The notes under the pieces were generated by a model that saw only the letters and a list, made by a program, of their open reading frames with translations, made no database searches and was not told where the DNA came from. This document shows positions 13,821 to 29,000 of a stretch of DNA of 64,000 nt, in pieces. The number at the start of each line of letters is the position of its first letter. Position 1 is the stretch's first letter. The translations under genes and the position numbers were made by a program. This stretch comes from Pelargonium tetragonum (taxonomy: Eukaryota; Streptophyta; Magnoliopsida; Geraniales; Geraniaceae), in assembly GCA_036897445.1 (NCBI GenBank), contig JAYMTL010000011.1:124001-188000 (forward strand), written 5' to 3'.

Positions 13821-16800
13821 ACAATCTGGGAATTCTTTGTTAATAATAGGGGCGTTTACGCTACTTCATTTATAGATAGACATTGCTTTTATCTGTTTCA
13901 ATACAATGAGACTCTTGGGGGTTCCTTCTTATAGAGTAGGAAAATAAAAGATAGGATAGGAATCTACGGGTCCTTGTTTATCTATTTACTTCATTTTTGC
14001 AATTTAAAGTAAAGGACCCCTATGATGGGTTGAATAGAAATATCCGCGAAATGGTGTAAGCCCGAAATTAGAGTCTCCTGGTAGTGAAAGGGTAACTTAT
14101 GGCCCCTACTTTGTTCTTTTTAGAGCTTTATAGAATTTTGTTATTAGGTGTCGTATTATATTAATATATACTTCGAAAAAGGAGAAGGATTGAACATAAG
14201 GCTTGGATAAAAGAAATGGAATTAAACGAAACTCTTTGTGGAAAAATATCACGTACTCGAAGGTTGACATATTAAAAATCTACTTTCCTTTTGTTCTAAT
14301 ACATATAGATTTTGGTTTTTATACCAGGTTGCCTTAATTAGTCTTTAGAAAGGTTCAAAGTTTTGCTTACCAGGGTTTATAGTTCGGGCTACCTCAATAT
14401 CCTACAAATGAAAGATAATCCTCAAAAAAGGATGAGAAACTACCAGGGGTTTTTAGAAAAACTGAGAAAGGCTCCCGAAAGGGTCCACGTAATTATAATT
14501 ATAAGAGTGCTTGGGTCAAAGAATATCTCATATACTGATACCAATATAAATAGGATGATTTTTATTTAAGTTTTCTAATTATAGGGATAGAAATATAGTA
14601 TCAGCCGGATTTTTATGAGTTGTATACAAGATTAGTGGACTCATAAGCAAGCTCTAGAAGAATAACACGTTTTGAGTTTATTTATATAGATATGGGATAC
14701 TGTGTGTATAAAAAAAAGTTACCTTACAATGCAAACGGGATTCCTTATTCGATTAAGCTCTTACTTTAGTTTTTTAGGAGAGTTACGATATAATAATAAA
14801 TGTCTAAAATTAAGAAAAGAGATAATGCTTTGATTTATAGTCCTACGCCTTACCTGTAAATTAGTAAGGAACTAGGCCCTCGCTGAGAGTTTTTTTATAG
14901 AGTCAAGTTACTCAGTTAGTTAGAGCAATTAAAGGAAAGCGTTTTTCTCGAACAGTGTCAATTGTTGGAAGGAGTATAAAGTCAATTTATACTGGGTAAG
15001 TTTTTTGATTAAGAATTACGAAAGATTGTGAATATTGACTAGGGAAATTTCTAACTCATTTTTTTAGACTCGGATACTAGAGCTTAAAATATGCATTAGA
15101 TATAGTTTCTTTCCTATATTGCCGAATTCTAGTTCTTGATAAAATAAAAACTTGTGTAAAAAAGAGACAAATTTTAGTTTTTACTGCTGGATGTTAAGTT
15201 TCTCCGTTTCTCCTAGGGCACCTAGATTGTAGACTTCTTCCATGAGGGTCTAGAGAGCGGGTATAAAGCAGTATGCTCGGCAAGATATAAAGGGTTTTAG
15301 TTTTAAAGTCTCTCCTATTAAGGGAGCCCCTCTTTTTGTAAAGCTTGTTTCAGCTTATGATGAGTCCCGTATTTTGAAAGTAGTCTTTTAGGAGCTCTAG
15401 AAAAAAGGAAATTCTTATCCTATCATAGTAAAATCCCCGCTTGCCTCTTCCGGTTTCGGGTAAATGTACTTAGTATGTTTTTTTGTAGAATTTTTTGAGT
15501 ATTAACTCTGCTTTGTACAAGAAAAAGGAGCTCTTAGTGACTCTGTAGTAAGTATAAGTAGATATAAAAAGGTCAAAATTTTCCTTGAAGTAGACTAAAA
15601 TCTAGAGTAAAAGCGCATTAAGGTCCAAACCCGTTTATGTAATTCAATCGGTTCTAAGGGGATTCCGCATAAGTCCTTAAAAGTAAGGGTAACCTCTATT
15701 TCCTTGTTAAGAGTCTCCCCGTCTACAAGCAACCGCGCACGAGTACTAAAAAAAACCTTCTTATTCAACTTTAGCAAATAAAGCTTACCTATATTATAGT
15801 TAAGTCATCTCAAAAATATTGTAGGAGTGTCGTACTAACACAGAATGACCCAAGAAATTCAGTGTTTAAAATCCGGTAACGAAATACTTGTGGAATACTC
15901 ACTTCTACCCTAATCTTCATAGACCCCACACTTTAGAATTCCCTTTCTCTAACCCGAGTCAACCCTGTATAATTCTACGGGGGTCCCTTTTACTCTTAAA
16001 AAGGGAAACCCCTTAACATAGAAGCTCAAAATCCAAAACTAAAAAAGGGCTGTTAAAGCGAGCAGCTCCTTGACCTAACTCACTAAATCTAAATATTAGG
16101 AACTGTATGTATCCAGGACTTACTTAATACACGACCGCTAATAAGGATTCCTCTAGATAGAAGATAGATACCTCGTTTACCCGCGAATAATCTTTTGTAA
16201 ATGCTTTAGGAAGATTATAGCCGCGAACCCATTAGAGTTCGATCCTGCGCGGACTAGCTATATCCATATTAACTGTTAAACTAAAACAGGGGTAATTCCT
16301 TTAGAGTTATAGAAAGACAAGGCCCCTTATAATAAAAAAAAGAAAAAGGAATACTCAAGTGCACTTTTATTCCCTTTTTTGCTCTCTCCAAAAGCAATTC
16401 AAGGAAATAAGTTCGAAGGATTTCTATCCGCTGCCGAAACTTAAAAGCAATCTTAGAAAGTTCAACAGGGAACCCTATAGTCAAACCAGGAAATTTACCA
16501 AAAAATTCTCATAAGAGAGTAGATTTCTTTTATACAGAACTCGCTCTTAAAAGGTAATACCCTTAAGCGCTCTTCTCTTATAGAAGGCAAAAAGATCGCA
16601 AGGCCCTTATTGAACCCTTACAACAGCTTTATATGACTCTTATCTTAAAATAGGCAGTGTTAGAGTTCGATATAACGCAAAACTGTTAATGACGGGAGCC
16701 TATATATACAAAGTAGGTATCCAAATTTTTGAAATTAATTAATACCCGCACGCACAGGTTAAGATGAAAGAAAATTTTTTGTAGCTCAAAAAGCCCTCTT

Positions 16801-19800
16801 TATGCTTTGCCGCCGATATTCGATACTGCACTCTAGAATTTTGTATATTATCTTGTGAGAAGAGGGAACCTCCCCATTTATTAATGCGATCCAATTGTCT
16901 ATCTTGCACAAAGGGGTTTCAAGAACTTATGATTTAGCTCTTTCTTTATAGCACGGAAAGACTACCATGAGATTTCACTTTCTTCTAGTTGGAGTTATAC
17001 TTTACAAGAGTGTCTCGCAGTAATAAGGTATCCGTCCTGCCCTACTAACTAAAAGGTGATAAATGAAATAAAAAAAATCAGTCTCTATCTAAAAAAGGCA
17101 CTCCTATTATAGAAGATAGCCCGCTTAGGGAAAAAACCTATGTAATTTCTTCAATTGCCTCGGGATAAAATAAAAGAGGTTTTACTACTAAACAAACAGC
17201 ACACCCCCCTTTAACCTGGGCCTAATTTCCTTATAATAAACTACAAAGAATCAAAAGGAAAAGGTAAGTAAGAGCTTATCCCTTATAACGAAGACTAGAG
17301 GTTCCCTTTTGTCTAAGCTCGCTACCCTGCCTGGCTAGAACAGATAGCTCGAATTAAGAATAGCTCCAAAATGACTTGATGAAGAATTAACAACATCTAT
17401 TTTTTTTTGTTTTCTCAGGAAACCTAAGAATTTCCCATTTTTTGAAAATCTTAACTTCAAGGTCCAACGAAAGCTAGCCTATTTTAAAGTCAACTCGTGC
17501 AGCAGGGCCTAACTTTTGAGAAATGTAGTAATTATATATCTTTTATAACAAAGTGCTAAGTGTAATATTAATATGTCTTGAGAATAAAGAATTAGTATAA
17601 ACCTAGGGGCTTGCCTACTTTCAAAAACTTAGTAAAGACATATTATAAGTTTTCTAAAGCGACACTTTTTAATACCAAATTTCTCTGGATTTAACTGCCT
17701 AAAGACCTAGGGGATCTCAAAAAATCCCTTGTCTATGTCTATAGGGGCCCTCTATTAAACCTCATTCAGTTTTTATGGGGCACTAATCTCTTTTTGTATT
17801 GGCAAGCGTGCTCCTGTCATCGCTTCGGGAGGTGTATCCAGCTATTCAAAGCAAGTCTAATTAATGGTAAATGTAAGCGAACCTGAGACAAGATAACCGT
17901 GATCGAAAAAGGGGTGCTCCACATTATGCTTAGTTTTCTTCATTATGAACCTCGAAATTCGACGGATTTTTAGACTGAAATATAATCCATAGGCAGTGCT
18001 GCTAAATGAATTTTCCATTGCTTTAGATAGAATACAGGGAGTACGCTTTCTACAATAACACTGTAGAATCTTTTGAAAATCTTGGGGAAGTCCCCTTGTT
18101 TTTGTCCAGTGCTTTAAATCTTTAAGGGGTTTGGCTTTTTTCTAACAAGAGATTTCTTTTTCGCCGAGTTAAAGCGCTAGTGCAGCTAAAACTCAAGAGG
18201 ATAATCCCTAACAAAAGACTATAAAAAGGAGCCGGTGCTTTGACGGAATTCCTCATTTTGTAAATCTAACTTTAAACGCGGTTGCAATAATAATTTGTAT
18301 CTAAATTCTATATGCCGATTACTTTTGCACCCTAAATTTTGCGACACTTAAGGGGCTACTTTAAAGAATAACCTACCTGAAAGGAGGGTCTATTATACCC
18401 AAAAGGAAGGCCCTCATAAGGATTTCTTTACCTGTTTATATAAATATGCTTGGGGCGGCGTACCCCTAGAGCTACTATGAGCCTATAAAACGGAAACTCC
18501 GTATTCTACGAGAAAAATCTTAACTGACATCTATAAAGCGCATTCTTAACTACCTATATTTTATATCCCTTATTTATATCAGAACCTAAAATCCTAGGCA
18601 AGAGTATCTCGCAAATTATACTGACTTCCAGTTTGGTGGCTTTTTGGTTAATGCCTATTCTTTCACTTTATTATTACCTTCTGATTTATTCAACGGATCC
18701 CCAACATATGGAAAAAACCTGACTTTGTATGTCATACTTATACCTATGCCCTATAAAAACCGGAAAGAGGTAACCTACTTACAAGGAGAAGAAAGACTCC
18801 TACCTAAATCCCGGGTCACAAAGCAACAGCAAAATCAATCTTAGAATCTCCTATATATGGGAGGCTCTAAGGAGAGTTACGTCTTGAAGATGCTTGTAAA
18901 TATCTAACTGAACAGCTAAATTAAGTTAAGGCGAGATCCCTGTTTCTAGTAAGTGCACAAAACTCTACTTTTCACAGATCTGATAAATCCAAATAACAAG
19001 GACTTCCGGAGCTCATTTTTTATTTTTACTACCTATAATTTAGAGATTTAGACTCCAGTTCAGACTCTAGAACTAATATATTTCCAATTCCTTGGATTGC
19101 TTTAGATTTGATTTGGAACAAGAAAGCCGAAGAAAGAACAAAGAGGACTCCCTTATCTATAATGATTGTCTTTAACCCTGCCTCCCAATCCAGTTTGTTA
19201 TTAAAAAATTTACCCCGTACTACCGAATGTGTAACTAGGGCTTTCCTGTTTATTAATATTGCAATAACCCGGGAACAACCAAAGTTTTATACTTCCAGAG
19301 TTTGGAGTACATGCCATCCAAGTTTCTTCTAAAAGAATACAAAAAACTCTTAGAAATAGAGAAGTCACATTGACAATCGAGAATCCTTTAAACTTTCTAT
19401 TTTACCGCTCCAAGTTCTTATGCTTTTGCGAGGGGACTCATACTACTGGATCAATATTAAACAAAGGGTTTGTGTAACTTTTTATATACAAGGCGAAGCT
19501 GGTCAACCTAAGACTCATTTTTGGCAAGGCAGTTTCAATAATTTAGAGCAAAGTCTATTAAGTATCTAAAAATCTTCCTATAATTGTAATTTATATGTTT
19601 AAAACTCTGGTTTAGTTTAGATAAGGAGAGTTCCCTTCTGGTCCCATTCCGACTTTATTTATCATTTATCCTAGTAAGCTGATTTTTTTACTAAGCCCGG
19701 GACCACTAGTGAATACAACAGTGACATATTCTTTTTATTTTTAATAAATCTTGGAGAGAGCTTTTTTGCTTAGTCATTTTATATTAAACAGAGCTGAGCT

Positions 19801-22100
19801 ATGAAATATAAGGGAATCCTAGCTAGCACTTTTGTTTCCTTTCCATAGACGGAAATCCAATATCAATTATTAGAAAGGCTCCCTTACCTCCTCCACTTTC
19901 TACTTGCTCAATAATCCTAAAAAATTTTCAATATTAAAATCAAAAGCCCAGACGAAAGCTTTAATGGCACGAGCTGCCAAAAACTTCTAGAACTTTAAGG
20001 AAGATGCTACTTAGTAATAAAAACGAAGGAACAGTGCTTAACCTTAGGCGTATAATTTATATAATTACTTATCTCAGACTGAAACCTGCTTCCAAGTTTT
20101 AATAAGTCGAACGTTAAAGTTTCCTTGAAATGCACCCTTTTAGGAGTTTTTTTATTCTGGTTATGGGTAGCCTACGGAGCATTACCTTTCGAAGCTTTGC
20201 GGGAGCTTCCTTCGAGAAGTATCATAGTTAAGTGACAGAGAAAATTCCCTACCAAAAAGCCCAATACAAAAAAGAGCTATTGACACAATAAAGCTTGTAA
20301 AAAGAACCCACAAGGAAAAGGCTTGCCCCTTAGTTATAGGTTTCCGAGGGAAATTGTATTAAAAATTCCTATATATATACTCTTTATAGGCTTACCGCGC
20401 TTTTTTATAAAACAGGTAATGCTGCATAAATTCTTTTGTTCCACTACAAATCCCTTGGAGACTCTAAATTAGCTCGGTATTTAACCCTTTGTGTACCTTT
20501 AGATGAGATATAAATATCTTTTTCTGTTGCTTTTTTGAAGTTTATTGCTTGAAATTCTTAATGAAACCTGGATTCTTGAGTATTCTAGTAACTAAAAAAC
20601 ATTTTGCGGGTAGATCCCAAACAAAGGCTTAAATCAGAAGTAGGTCTCTGTTTTCAAATTTCAAGGATTATAAATCCTGAACTCTATAAAAGCTTTTTGT
20701 AGAAGTAGTCGAATTCTGTCTAACTACAAACTAAAGGATGTATAAATACGCCCCTAAAATTTAGTGTTTATAGTTTTTTCGGCTAGTCTTCAACCTTTAA
20801 AATGACTCTGTATTAGGCAAAAGAAAAGTATTATAATCCGTTTGCTAACCTAGAGGAAGGAATACAATAACCAAATAGTACAGCGCAAAAGCGGGTAGCT
20901 AAGGGTTTGATATTGACTAGTGATATTGAATAAACTTTTCAATTTGCAGTAGAGAATATATAAGAGGAATCTTGTACAAATTAGTACCTAACAAAAAACT
21001 TTAAGATTCTAAACAAGGAATTCCTGATCCTTATATTAACATTCAGATCCTAATGCTTACAAATTAAATAAGGAGATTTGCTCAGGAAAGCCAGAGCCCT
21101 AATAAATAGTCTTGTTTAACATTTGAAATTAGGCGCGCTATGTATATACTAAAAGTCAGAGCAGAAACCTCCATTTAAATACATGAGAGTGAGAAAATTC
21201 TATACTAAAGTTCTTCCTGCAGCAAAAAGGCTAATATTATATTTATGTATGGATCGTGTCTTATTCCTTCAATAAGATTGGAAGGGGTTTAGCTATACTT
21301 TTTATTTAAAGGAGGTTTTACAGGTTAACTACGTAAGGAGTTTTCCTATTACTATTAACTAAAGTAGAATTTCTAAGCTTTCTCTTCTGCGAATATCGAG
21401 CGGAGACTTTATACTATATAGCACCCGTTTAATCCTTAAGGAATCCTGTAGATTTTTAACACAAAACAGCAAGATCCGAATGGGTATACCCTCTAATAAA
21501 GTGTGCGTAACGAGCGTGTATCGGAGGCCCCTTGAGTATTCCTTTACTTAGAGTGTCCTAACTTGAGTATCTTATAGAAAAAGTTTTTTTAGCTTTCTTT
21601 AGTAAGGGATAAGATTTTTTGTAAAAAGGCTTGCGGCAGGGTTGTTGTAGTTAAGCTATTTAATTTATATACCAAGCCGTTAGCGAAATAAGGACCCTTG
21701 AGTAAAAGTAATGGGATTCATGCAAAAGAGCCTCTTTTTCTTGAGTGTGTTATTTAGTAAAAGGCCATGGAGAGATAGCCAGAGCAAGTTTATTTTAGGC
21801 CTTTACGGCTTACGTAATTCGGCATTCCCTTGTAAAGTACTTGGTCTTTTTTTATTGCAAGATATCGTTTTTGTCGCTATAGGAGTCTTTCATAAAAATC
21901 AAATTCATTATTCTAGGGCTGGTAAAGAAAGTCCGTATGCTCTATCACAGCTGGGGACTTCTACTACAAAAGATAACGCATTGCAAAAAAAGATACCTAA
22001 GTCCTGTTCAATTTAGTTATTAATCGTAGTTGTTATGACATAATTTTAGTTAGAGCTCTAATCTTTCAATTTTTAAACTCACTAAAACAATAGCACACAA
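13820..22100. other. Gene-free AT-rich segment, background texture
   Basis: No recognisable gene. The longest open frame of the whole window, 21711-22016 (+, ATG, 101 codons), lies here. Its product has no motif I know, and its length matches the chance maximum for this composition. Other frames (14363-14569, 19108-19332, 18644-18844) are shorter. Small GG..CC palindromes continue, with exact copies at 14738, 15660, 16145, 19813 and 21440. TATAAAAAGG occurs at 15563-15572 and 18220-18229. A short GC hairpin with CCGCG and CGCGG arms lies around 16222-16252, but lacks cloverleaf geometry. Confidence 0.65.
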
Positions 22101-23400
22101 AAAAGGGAAAACTAGTTGTAAATTATAACCTTGTTTGATAAGTAAACAGCAAAGAATATAGACAAGGTACGAGAATCCAAAAGCCTTTAGTTTTTCCCTT
22201 TATAATACAAGAAATTCTTAATATCTTTTTCTTTTTGTAAGTAGGTATCTAAACAAGGATTCTTAGGGATAATAGCTTTTCAACACTACGGGCTCTGCTC
22301 TTCTTCAATAGGAGCTATTTGCCCAATCTAAGGTAACGTAGTTAAGCAAACAAGCACAAAAACATGTAGAGAGATATAAACTAAAATCTTTGTTCATTGA
22401 CAGAGGAAAGAAGTTCCAAATCTTAATTAAAAAGCCTTCTAATTCCTCCGAAAAGGACTTTAACCCGGTAAAATAACATGAGGAAAACCAAAAGAAAAAA
22501 ATCTACAAGGGTACAACAAGTCAAATTTGTACATAACTCAAATAAGGCTTAAGTTAAAATTACCCTGAGAATCCTGCTAACAAGGTGCCCTATTTGTATT
22601 TTTATTCTACTCAGCTTAAAACCAATTCACTTGTTTTCACTAACCAGATCCCAGATCCAGTCGAGCTTAATAATTTTTTATTGGCAACGCCTTGAAGTCA
22701 TACACAAGAGTATGAAGGTAGTCCCTCCCCTCTTACTAAAACGGGTATTCTTTTACCAGTTAACACAAGAAGCAGATTAAGAAGAACTCCTAATATAGGT
22801 AAACATCATGTTCAAGAAAAGGATCTACAAAAAGCGGGCTTAACTAGAGGAAGCTTTGTTACACAAACACCCTTGCTTGGCCCGGTCCCTTACTTTATTA
22901 CTTAATTAGATGAAAAGGCCTTTAAAAACTAAATTGTATACATTTCTATTAGAGAACCCCCCTACTCTCGGATTAAAAACTACCGTGAAATGTATTTGAG
23001 GGGTACTAGAACATAAAAATTACACGACCCTAATCTTACTTTTATCCGGAAGGCCTGAGCCGTCTCCTGCTATATAATACCCTCCAAACCCTTAGAATCC
23101 GTGCACAAGAAAGTTAAAACACTTTAATAAACAACACTAACAAGGGGAAATTCCAATGGGGTAATATTTCTACTAAACTACAACCATACTAATCTAGGGA
23201 AACCCCGCTTCTGAAAAGTATATAATCGGTGAAATCTAACACCTTTGTAAACAGGAGTATAAAAAAGCCTTCGCTTTTTATAGATTTTCTAATTTTGAAA
23301 TAAAGGTAAAAAAACTTGTGTGAATAATAAGTAAGAATGCCTTTGCGCATCCCTCTGCCACCGGGTTTCCTGGTTAAAAAGGGAATCAAAATTATGTGTT
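22100..23400. other. A-rich gene-free domain
   Basis: The plus strand becomes A-rich, with many A-tracts, AAG and ACAA words, and then returns to mixed composition near 23,400. The only open frame above 60 codons is 23189-23389 on the minus strand (66 codons), which is unremarkable. Small GG..CC motifs are still present, so this looks like ordinary background DNA with strand asymmetry, not an insertion. No RNA gene was recognised. Confidence 0.55.
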
Positions 23401-26400
23401 GTAAATACTTTTATAAGAATTCCTATATAAAAAGGGGTGCCTATTGACTCTACTCTCGGAGCACGTTCTGTTAAGTCTTAAAAAGAAGTTTAGGGAAACG
23501 GGATTTTAATATCGGGAAAATGGAAGCTCTTTTTTGGTAAATAAGGTACTTTTAGTCTTAGAAGTTTTTGTTACTATACAATATAAAGAGTTCAAATCTG
23601 GGCAAAGGAATTCCTTGATAAACTTCACCCTTAGACAATATATACCTACCTTTTCAAAATTTAGATTCTATCCACAAATCAGTATAAAGGGGATCCTTTG
23701 AACTACAAAAAATTCCTTAAAAAGCCCTGCTTGGAATGCATGAAAAATGATATACACCAGGAGACTTGGAACACAAAAACCTTTAGCCCGAAAAGAAATG
23801 CGGATTGCCTAAACTTTAGAATCACTTAGATCTTTAAGGTCTATACAATTGGGATAATAATAAGTATAAAACTGCAAAATCCTTGTGTCTTAGGGCACTT
23901 TTCCTCGTTACAAAGGATACTTAAAAGGAAAGGAACACCCCAAGCAGGACTCGGCTCTTAAACTAATTATTTATAAGATTGCTCCCCGGGGGCTGGGGTC
24001 TATTAAATAAAGTTTAATTCGCTTGTGTCCCGTGCGGCTGTTGTAAAACTAAGTTAAGCTGAAAGTCAAAGGTATGGAATACTGGGTAGAGCGTATTAAA
24101 GTAAAGGAGAAACTGATTGGAGAACTCCAGCATCAGAGCCTTCCAGGACAAGTAGCAAACCCTCCCAGTTCTTTTGTTAAAGTTAAGTTGTTTGCCAAAA
24201 GCTGAAGGGACTAAAAAAGGAATTTCCTAGAAAAGTCCCTTATTACAATAGAATTTTTTGTACCCGTACTTTACTTTAAGACTAACGGGTTACTTTGACT
24301 TTCCGATCTTTAGTAAATTAGGAGTCCTCTTTTTTTTATATTTTATATGAGTAGGGGTCCATAATACTGATACTTACTTGATAAACAGGATAATTGCTTA
24401 GCTATATAAAGCAGCAGGATCATATACATTTATGTAGTATATTCAAGTTCAGTAGTTAACTCTCTTTATAGCAGTTTTTCTAAGAATTTTAGTACTCTTT
24501 TCAATAAATTTAATAAGGAATAAACTAAAGTGCAAAGTTTATTTGGGTTTTATACCAACACAAGGGAACCCGCGAAATTAAGTAAAGCTCTAGAAGTTAG
24601 ACTACTTATGAAAAATTTGTACTGGGGTAGTTTTAGAGACAAAAACTTGGATTAGATTTTTTTATAACACTGGGAATTGCTTTAACTAGAGTGGAGTAAA
24701 ACCCCTGTTCTGTAATTCCTTAATTATATAACATTTCACAACTTACTATCCTTTTATATAAACGAACACTCAATTCTCTTTTCAAACCCTTGTTTAAGAA
24801 AGATAGTGAATTTATGCATCCTTTATATAAACCCCTCTTTAACGAGTTGCCCAGTATCCCAAAGCCCCGAATTTGGTACAATTTTTAGAGAAACCTAAAC
24901 TATATGCGAAAAAGGGGGAACTTAGATATTTACCTATATTTAGAAGTATGTAAAGTAAAAGTGTTACTCGGAAAAACCTTTTGCCACGCGATGCGAAATC
25001 CTAGAAAAGCCTCCTACCAAAACTTTGTATCCTGTATTTTGGAGTCTTTTTTTACTTGATATGTAAGACTTTAATCAGCTTTCGATTTCGTACTTTTACT
25101 CTTTAGGAGTGTTAGATACACGAGGTCCCCTTATTTTTGTAATTAGGATAATTTAAGAGCTTCCGCTAGCTATATCCGGGGCTTTTTTCTAATTGCTTTC
25201 ACAGGGGTGCTTGTTTCAGTACAAGATTCAAATAGAGATTTACTCCTTTTAATTAAGTTTCATTTTGGTCTAACATTTTCCGGGATTTGGTTGTATTAAG
25301 AGTTTCCACGGGGCGGGTCCTAGAATTATCCAGCATTAATTAGAGCGGAGTCCATTAAAGTAGGGAGGGTCTTATAAAACGGAACCCGGGTTCCCTTAGT
25401 TATTGCCTATTTTAGAGATTTTTGAGGTAGAACCGGAATATACTGAGCCGGGGAATCATACCCTTTAAGTTTAAAGGTTGAGCTTAATAAAGCTCTTTTA
25501 GGTGTGAAATTTTGAGTTACCCTTCTCAGGTTTCTTTTGTGTATACTATAATTGCGAAAGTTTTTGGTTTAAGGGGGAGCCCTTTCTTCTTAAAAGTTAT
25601 TCGTAAGGACTTTAGAATCGGGTTTATCCTTTCGTTAAGGAATATCGTTTGTTTTCAACAGAAGCAACACCCGGACATAATACTAAGGTAAAACAACGCA
25701 GGCAAGCGGAGGCCGGGAATCAGATAAAGGGAAAGAAAATAATAGGAAAGCTTTTCTAAGACAACAAGTCGTTTGCTAGTTAGTAAGTTTCTTTCCTTGG
25801 GCAGTCCTTAAGTGTATATAATATTATATACTAAACTTGCTACTAATAATTAATGTCATAAAGGAAGCTCTGACCGGTGCATTCGCACTATAAGAAGATT
25901 TTTGTGTAAATTAGTTAAACTAGTATAGGACTCAGTACTACTAACTACCAACAAAGGATGCTCCTATCTAAGGCTAAGGACAAGTCTAAAAAGAAAGTCA
26001 GAAACTCAAAACCCGTTCAAATAACTATTTCCCTGTAGTATCAGTTCCGATATAGGGGCACCTAGTGAACTCTAGTAGCGTAGTATAGCTATACTATGGG
26101 CCTCTTTTCTGTCTAATTATTTAGCTTGTTAGATTTTGAATTTGATTTTTTGGGACCCCACCTATTAGAATAGAATAAAGTATCCCCTTTTTGCGTAATT
26201 CACAGTGCTCCCAAACTAGGTTGCCCTTTGTTTCATAGTTATATAATCGCTTAAGCGCGGATAAGTTTAAAATTTCTAAATAGCAAAACACCTAAAAATG
26301 TATTTATAACCTAGATTAGAATCCCTTTAGAGGTTAATTCTCGGAAGTGAAAATTACGTTTCATAAACTTATTCTTGAAACTCAGTTGTTATTGCTATTA

Positions 26401-29000
26401 TTGCTAAGCGACAAAGCCCCACTTGAAGCTAATTTACAACTCTCTCACGTAAAGACAAGGATCTTACCGGGCTCCTTATTTTTTCTTTTTATTTCTAGTT
26501 TGAAACGAGCGGGGGTGTGTAAGTAAAAAGTCTACGGCCGCGCTAGTAAAACTTTTTGTCCTTAACTACAGCTTTTAATAGAAGGATATTTTCAGGAAAG
26601 GAGTTCCCTTATTAAAAACCCTAGAATTTTAATAATCCTTAGCAGCTTATAGGCTTAGGAACAACAAAACCAAGTAAAAACCAGAATTACAAGTTCCTAA
26701 ATTTGGAGGCATACGAGCAAAAAGTACGAGGAATCCTTGTTACTAGAATCCAAACTCTTTTCTGTTAGATTGTGGGTTCCCTTTGCAACTGCTTATACTC
26801 TTTTAAAACAAGACTGAATTTTATTTACAAGATTTCTTGCCAATTCTACAGAGTTGGCCTGCAGCGAAATAGGGCCCTTCATCTAAATAAAAAGGAACAG
26901 AAGGAACCAGGTTTCCTTAAAGGGAGGCAGGCTTCGGGATCTTTCTAATTACTTTTTTCTAAAATCTAACTAATATTAGGGGACCCTGAAGTTTTCAAGT
27001 TGGGTTTTGACTTTTGGAAAAAAAGAAGAAAGGTTCCTTTTTAGTAATTAAAGGCATCCCTTGGATTTATCTGTCTGTGTTGCCCCTGTCTAGTATTAAG
27101 AGCTTTTCTTTAGTTTTGTTGCAAAAAGAGAACTTAAGCCTAAGCCCGCTTTTAGGTAAGTATATTGAAGAGCAGAAGCCTAGGCGATTCCCCATTTAGT
27201 ACTATTAAGTCAACCCGGTATCCGTGAGAATGAGAAGAGAATTCTAATGTCTTAATTTTCCCCTTTTTTACTTTGTATGACCTGGAATCCCGCGGAAAAG
27301 CTCCTTAGAATATCGTCTTTACCCTACCTAAAACCTTGAACTTATCGTTTTAAAAGTCTTCGTGACATTCCAAGATCAGGGTTTAACACCCATTTTTAGG
27401 GACGCGCCTCTTCTCGTGGATTGCTCTAATTAGGCTAATAATAGTCAAAGAACTCCTTTGAACAACCCAGCCTTTTTAAAACAAGGGGAAGCCACTCTCT
27501 CCTTAGCTGCTCTACTACTTAATTAAGTCCGTAACTTTAACTTTCTAGTTTTTACACAAGTGAAAGTATACAAGCTATGCTACACTAGCAGGCTAGGTAG
27601 TTTTGACTAATCAATAAAGTAGCTCCGTTCTAAAAAAATTCTTTAATTATACTAGTTTCTGATTAGTTGAACTAGCCCGAATAAAAAGTCTCAGTAGACC
27701 TACTAGAGAGGACTTATGAACCGGTTTAAGAAAACCTCTTGCGATAAAAAATTTGTGCTAGAGGCACCACCCCTTTCAAAGCCAAAGATTCATAGTTTAT
27801 GCAACAAACTCCACAATGTTACTTTTAGTACTAGGCCCTTACAAGTACCTAGGAAGTGCTAGCGAAAGTAATTAATGTTTTTTCCAAACGGGACCCAGAG
27901 GAGGAAACAAAATGATTAGATTTTCGTTGTAGAAACTCAGGATTATTATAGCTTAATTGTTACTAGGCCTACCTATCAGGTAATAACTTGTACGTTGGGA
28001 CAGTGTTGTATAAGGGGATATCTAGTTACAGACTAAAAAAGATCTTACTTATTAACATTAACTAAGTGATAAAAGAGAGCCCTCTGGTAAATTCAGTAAT
28101 GCATTTAATAGTAGAACTTCACGTGATAGGAATATAAAGAAGGAAATAAACTCCTGCAAAAGCGACAACTAAAGTGAAACCTAACAAAAGCGAGAGCGGT
28201 GGTTATAACACATATGAAGTTCTATCTTAATTCCCATAACCAACCTAAAGTGTACTAAACTACAGCAAAGCGGCTAAATAAACTGCAAGTTACTCCCTAT
28301 ACTGAATCTTATAAAAGCAGCAGTCTACAATACAAAAGAAGTTGTTACCTATCCTTATAGAACCATCCCCGTGAAATCCGAACAAGGGTATCCTTTTCCA
28401 TTAACCTTGCCTCCATATCGGATAACCCTTACCTTTTAGATCTCGGTAAGCGTATAAATCCTTTTTTTAGATTCATAGATGACATAAAAAGGATCCTTTA
28501 CACAAGTATGAGTCCAGGGTTAAGGTCTTTTTAAGGGTATCCCCACTTTAAGTTAAATTTAAATGTACTTTGACTTTGAAGTCATGTAAGAGATCCTCTT
28601 TTCCGCTAACTCTTTGTAGTAATAAAAAGGGAGCATGCAAATGTAGATAGCTGTAGTACGCTTGTCAAGAATGGGAAAGCATTACTTAATTTAAATGGAA
28701 ATACTAGATTGTTAGATTCTAGCTTTTTGTTAAAATAGCTAACTAAAGGTATACTATGAAAGAAACGTAAATCTGATTAACTCGGTTATTAAAGAAAAAG
28801 CTCTCAAGTGAAATTCCGCCCCTATTCTAATTTGTAGTTGAAACTTTAATGTAAGTTATATGACTTATAACCAGAATTTGCCCCGCAACACTCTATACTC
28901 TTAGCGGAACCCTGCGAATCCGGAGCCGGTAATTCCTCATCTCTCCTTACTTTACTAAAACCGGGAACAAATAAAAAAAAGGTTCTGATCCAAGTATTTA
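23400..29000. other. Gene-free AT-rich segment, background texture
   Basis: No gene recognised; the only open frame above 60 codons is 27014-27199 (+, 61 codons), rich in Lys, Leu and Ser. TG is low in the sampled part (9 in the 240 bases at 25021-25260, about 16 expected). Palindromic motifs include GGAATCC at 26730 and 27284 and a 12 bp palindrome centred on GGATCC at 28488-28499. An 18 bp A/T-dominated palindrome sits at 25814-25831, and a 16 bp one (TAGTATAG and its complement) at 26081-26096. Palindromes of those lengths are expected by chance in 64 kb. Confidence 0.65.

Noticed and set aside
16218-16256. GTTCGATCC next to CCGCG/CGCGG arms, tRNA-like
   Set aside because: The arms give a simple hairpin, and no D-arm or anticodon stem of correct size is present.
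21711-22016. Longest open frame, 101 codons, ATG start, plus strand
   Set aside because: Its length equals the chance maximum for 64 kb at this composition, the product matches no family I know, and no operon or ribosome-binding context supports it.
25814-26096. 18 bp and 16 bp palindromes (25814-25831 and 26081-26096)
   Set aside because: Palindromes of these lengths are expected about 0.5 to 2 times each in 64 kb of this composition, more for A/T-only sequence.
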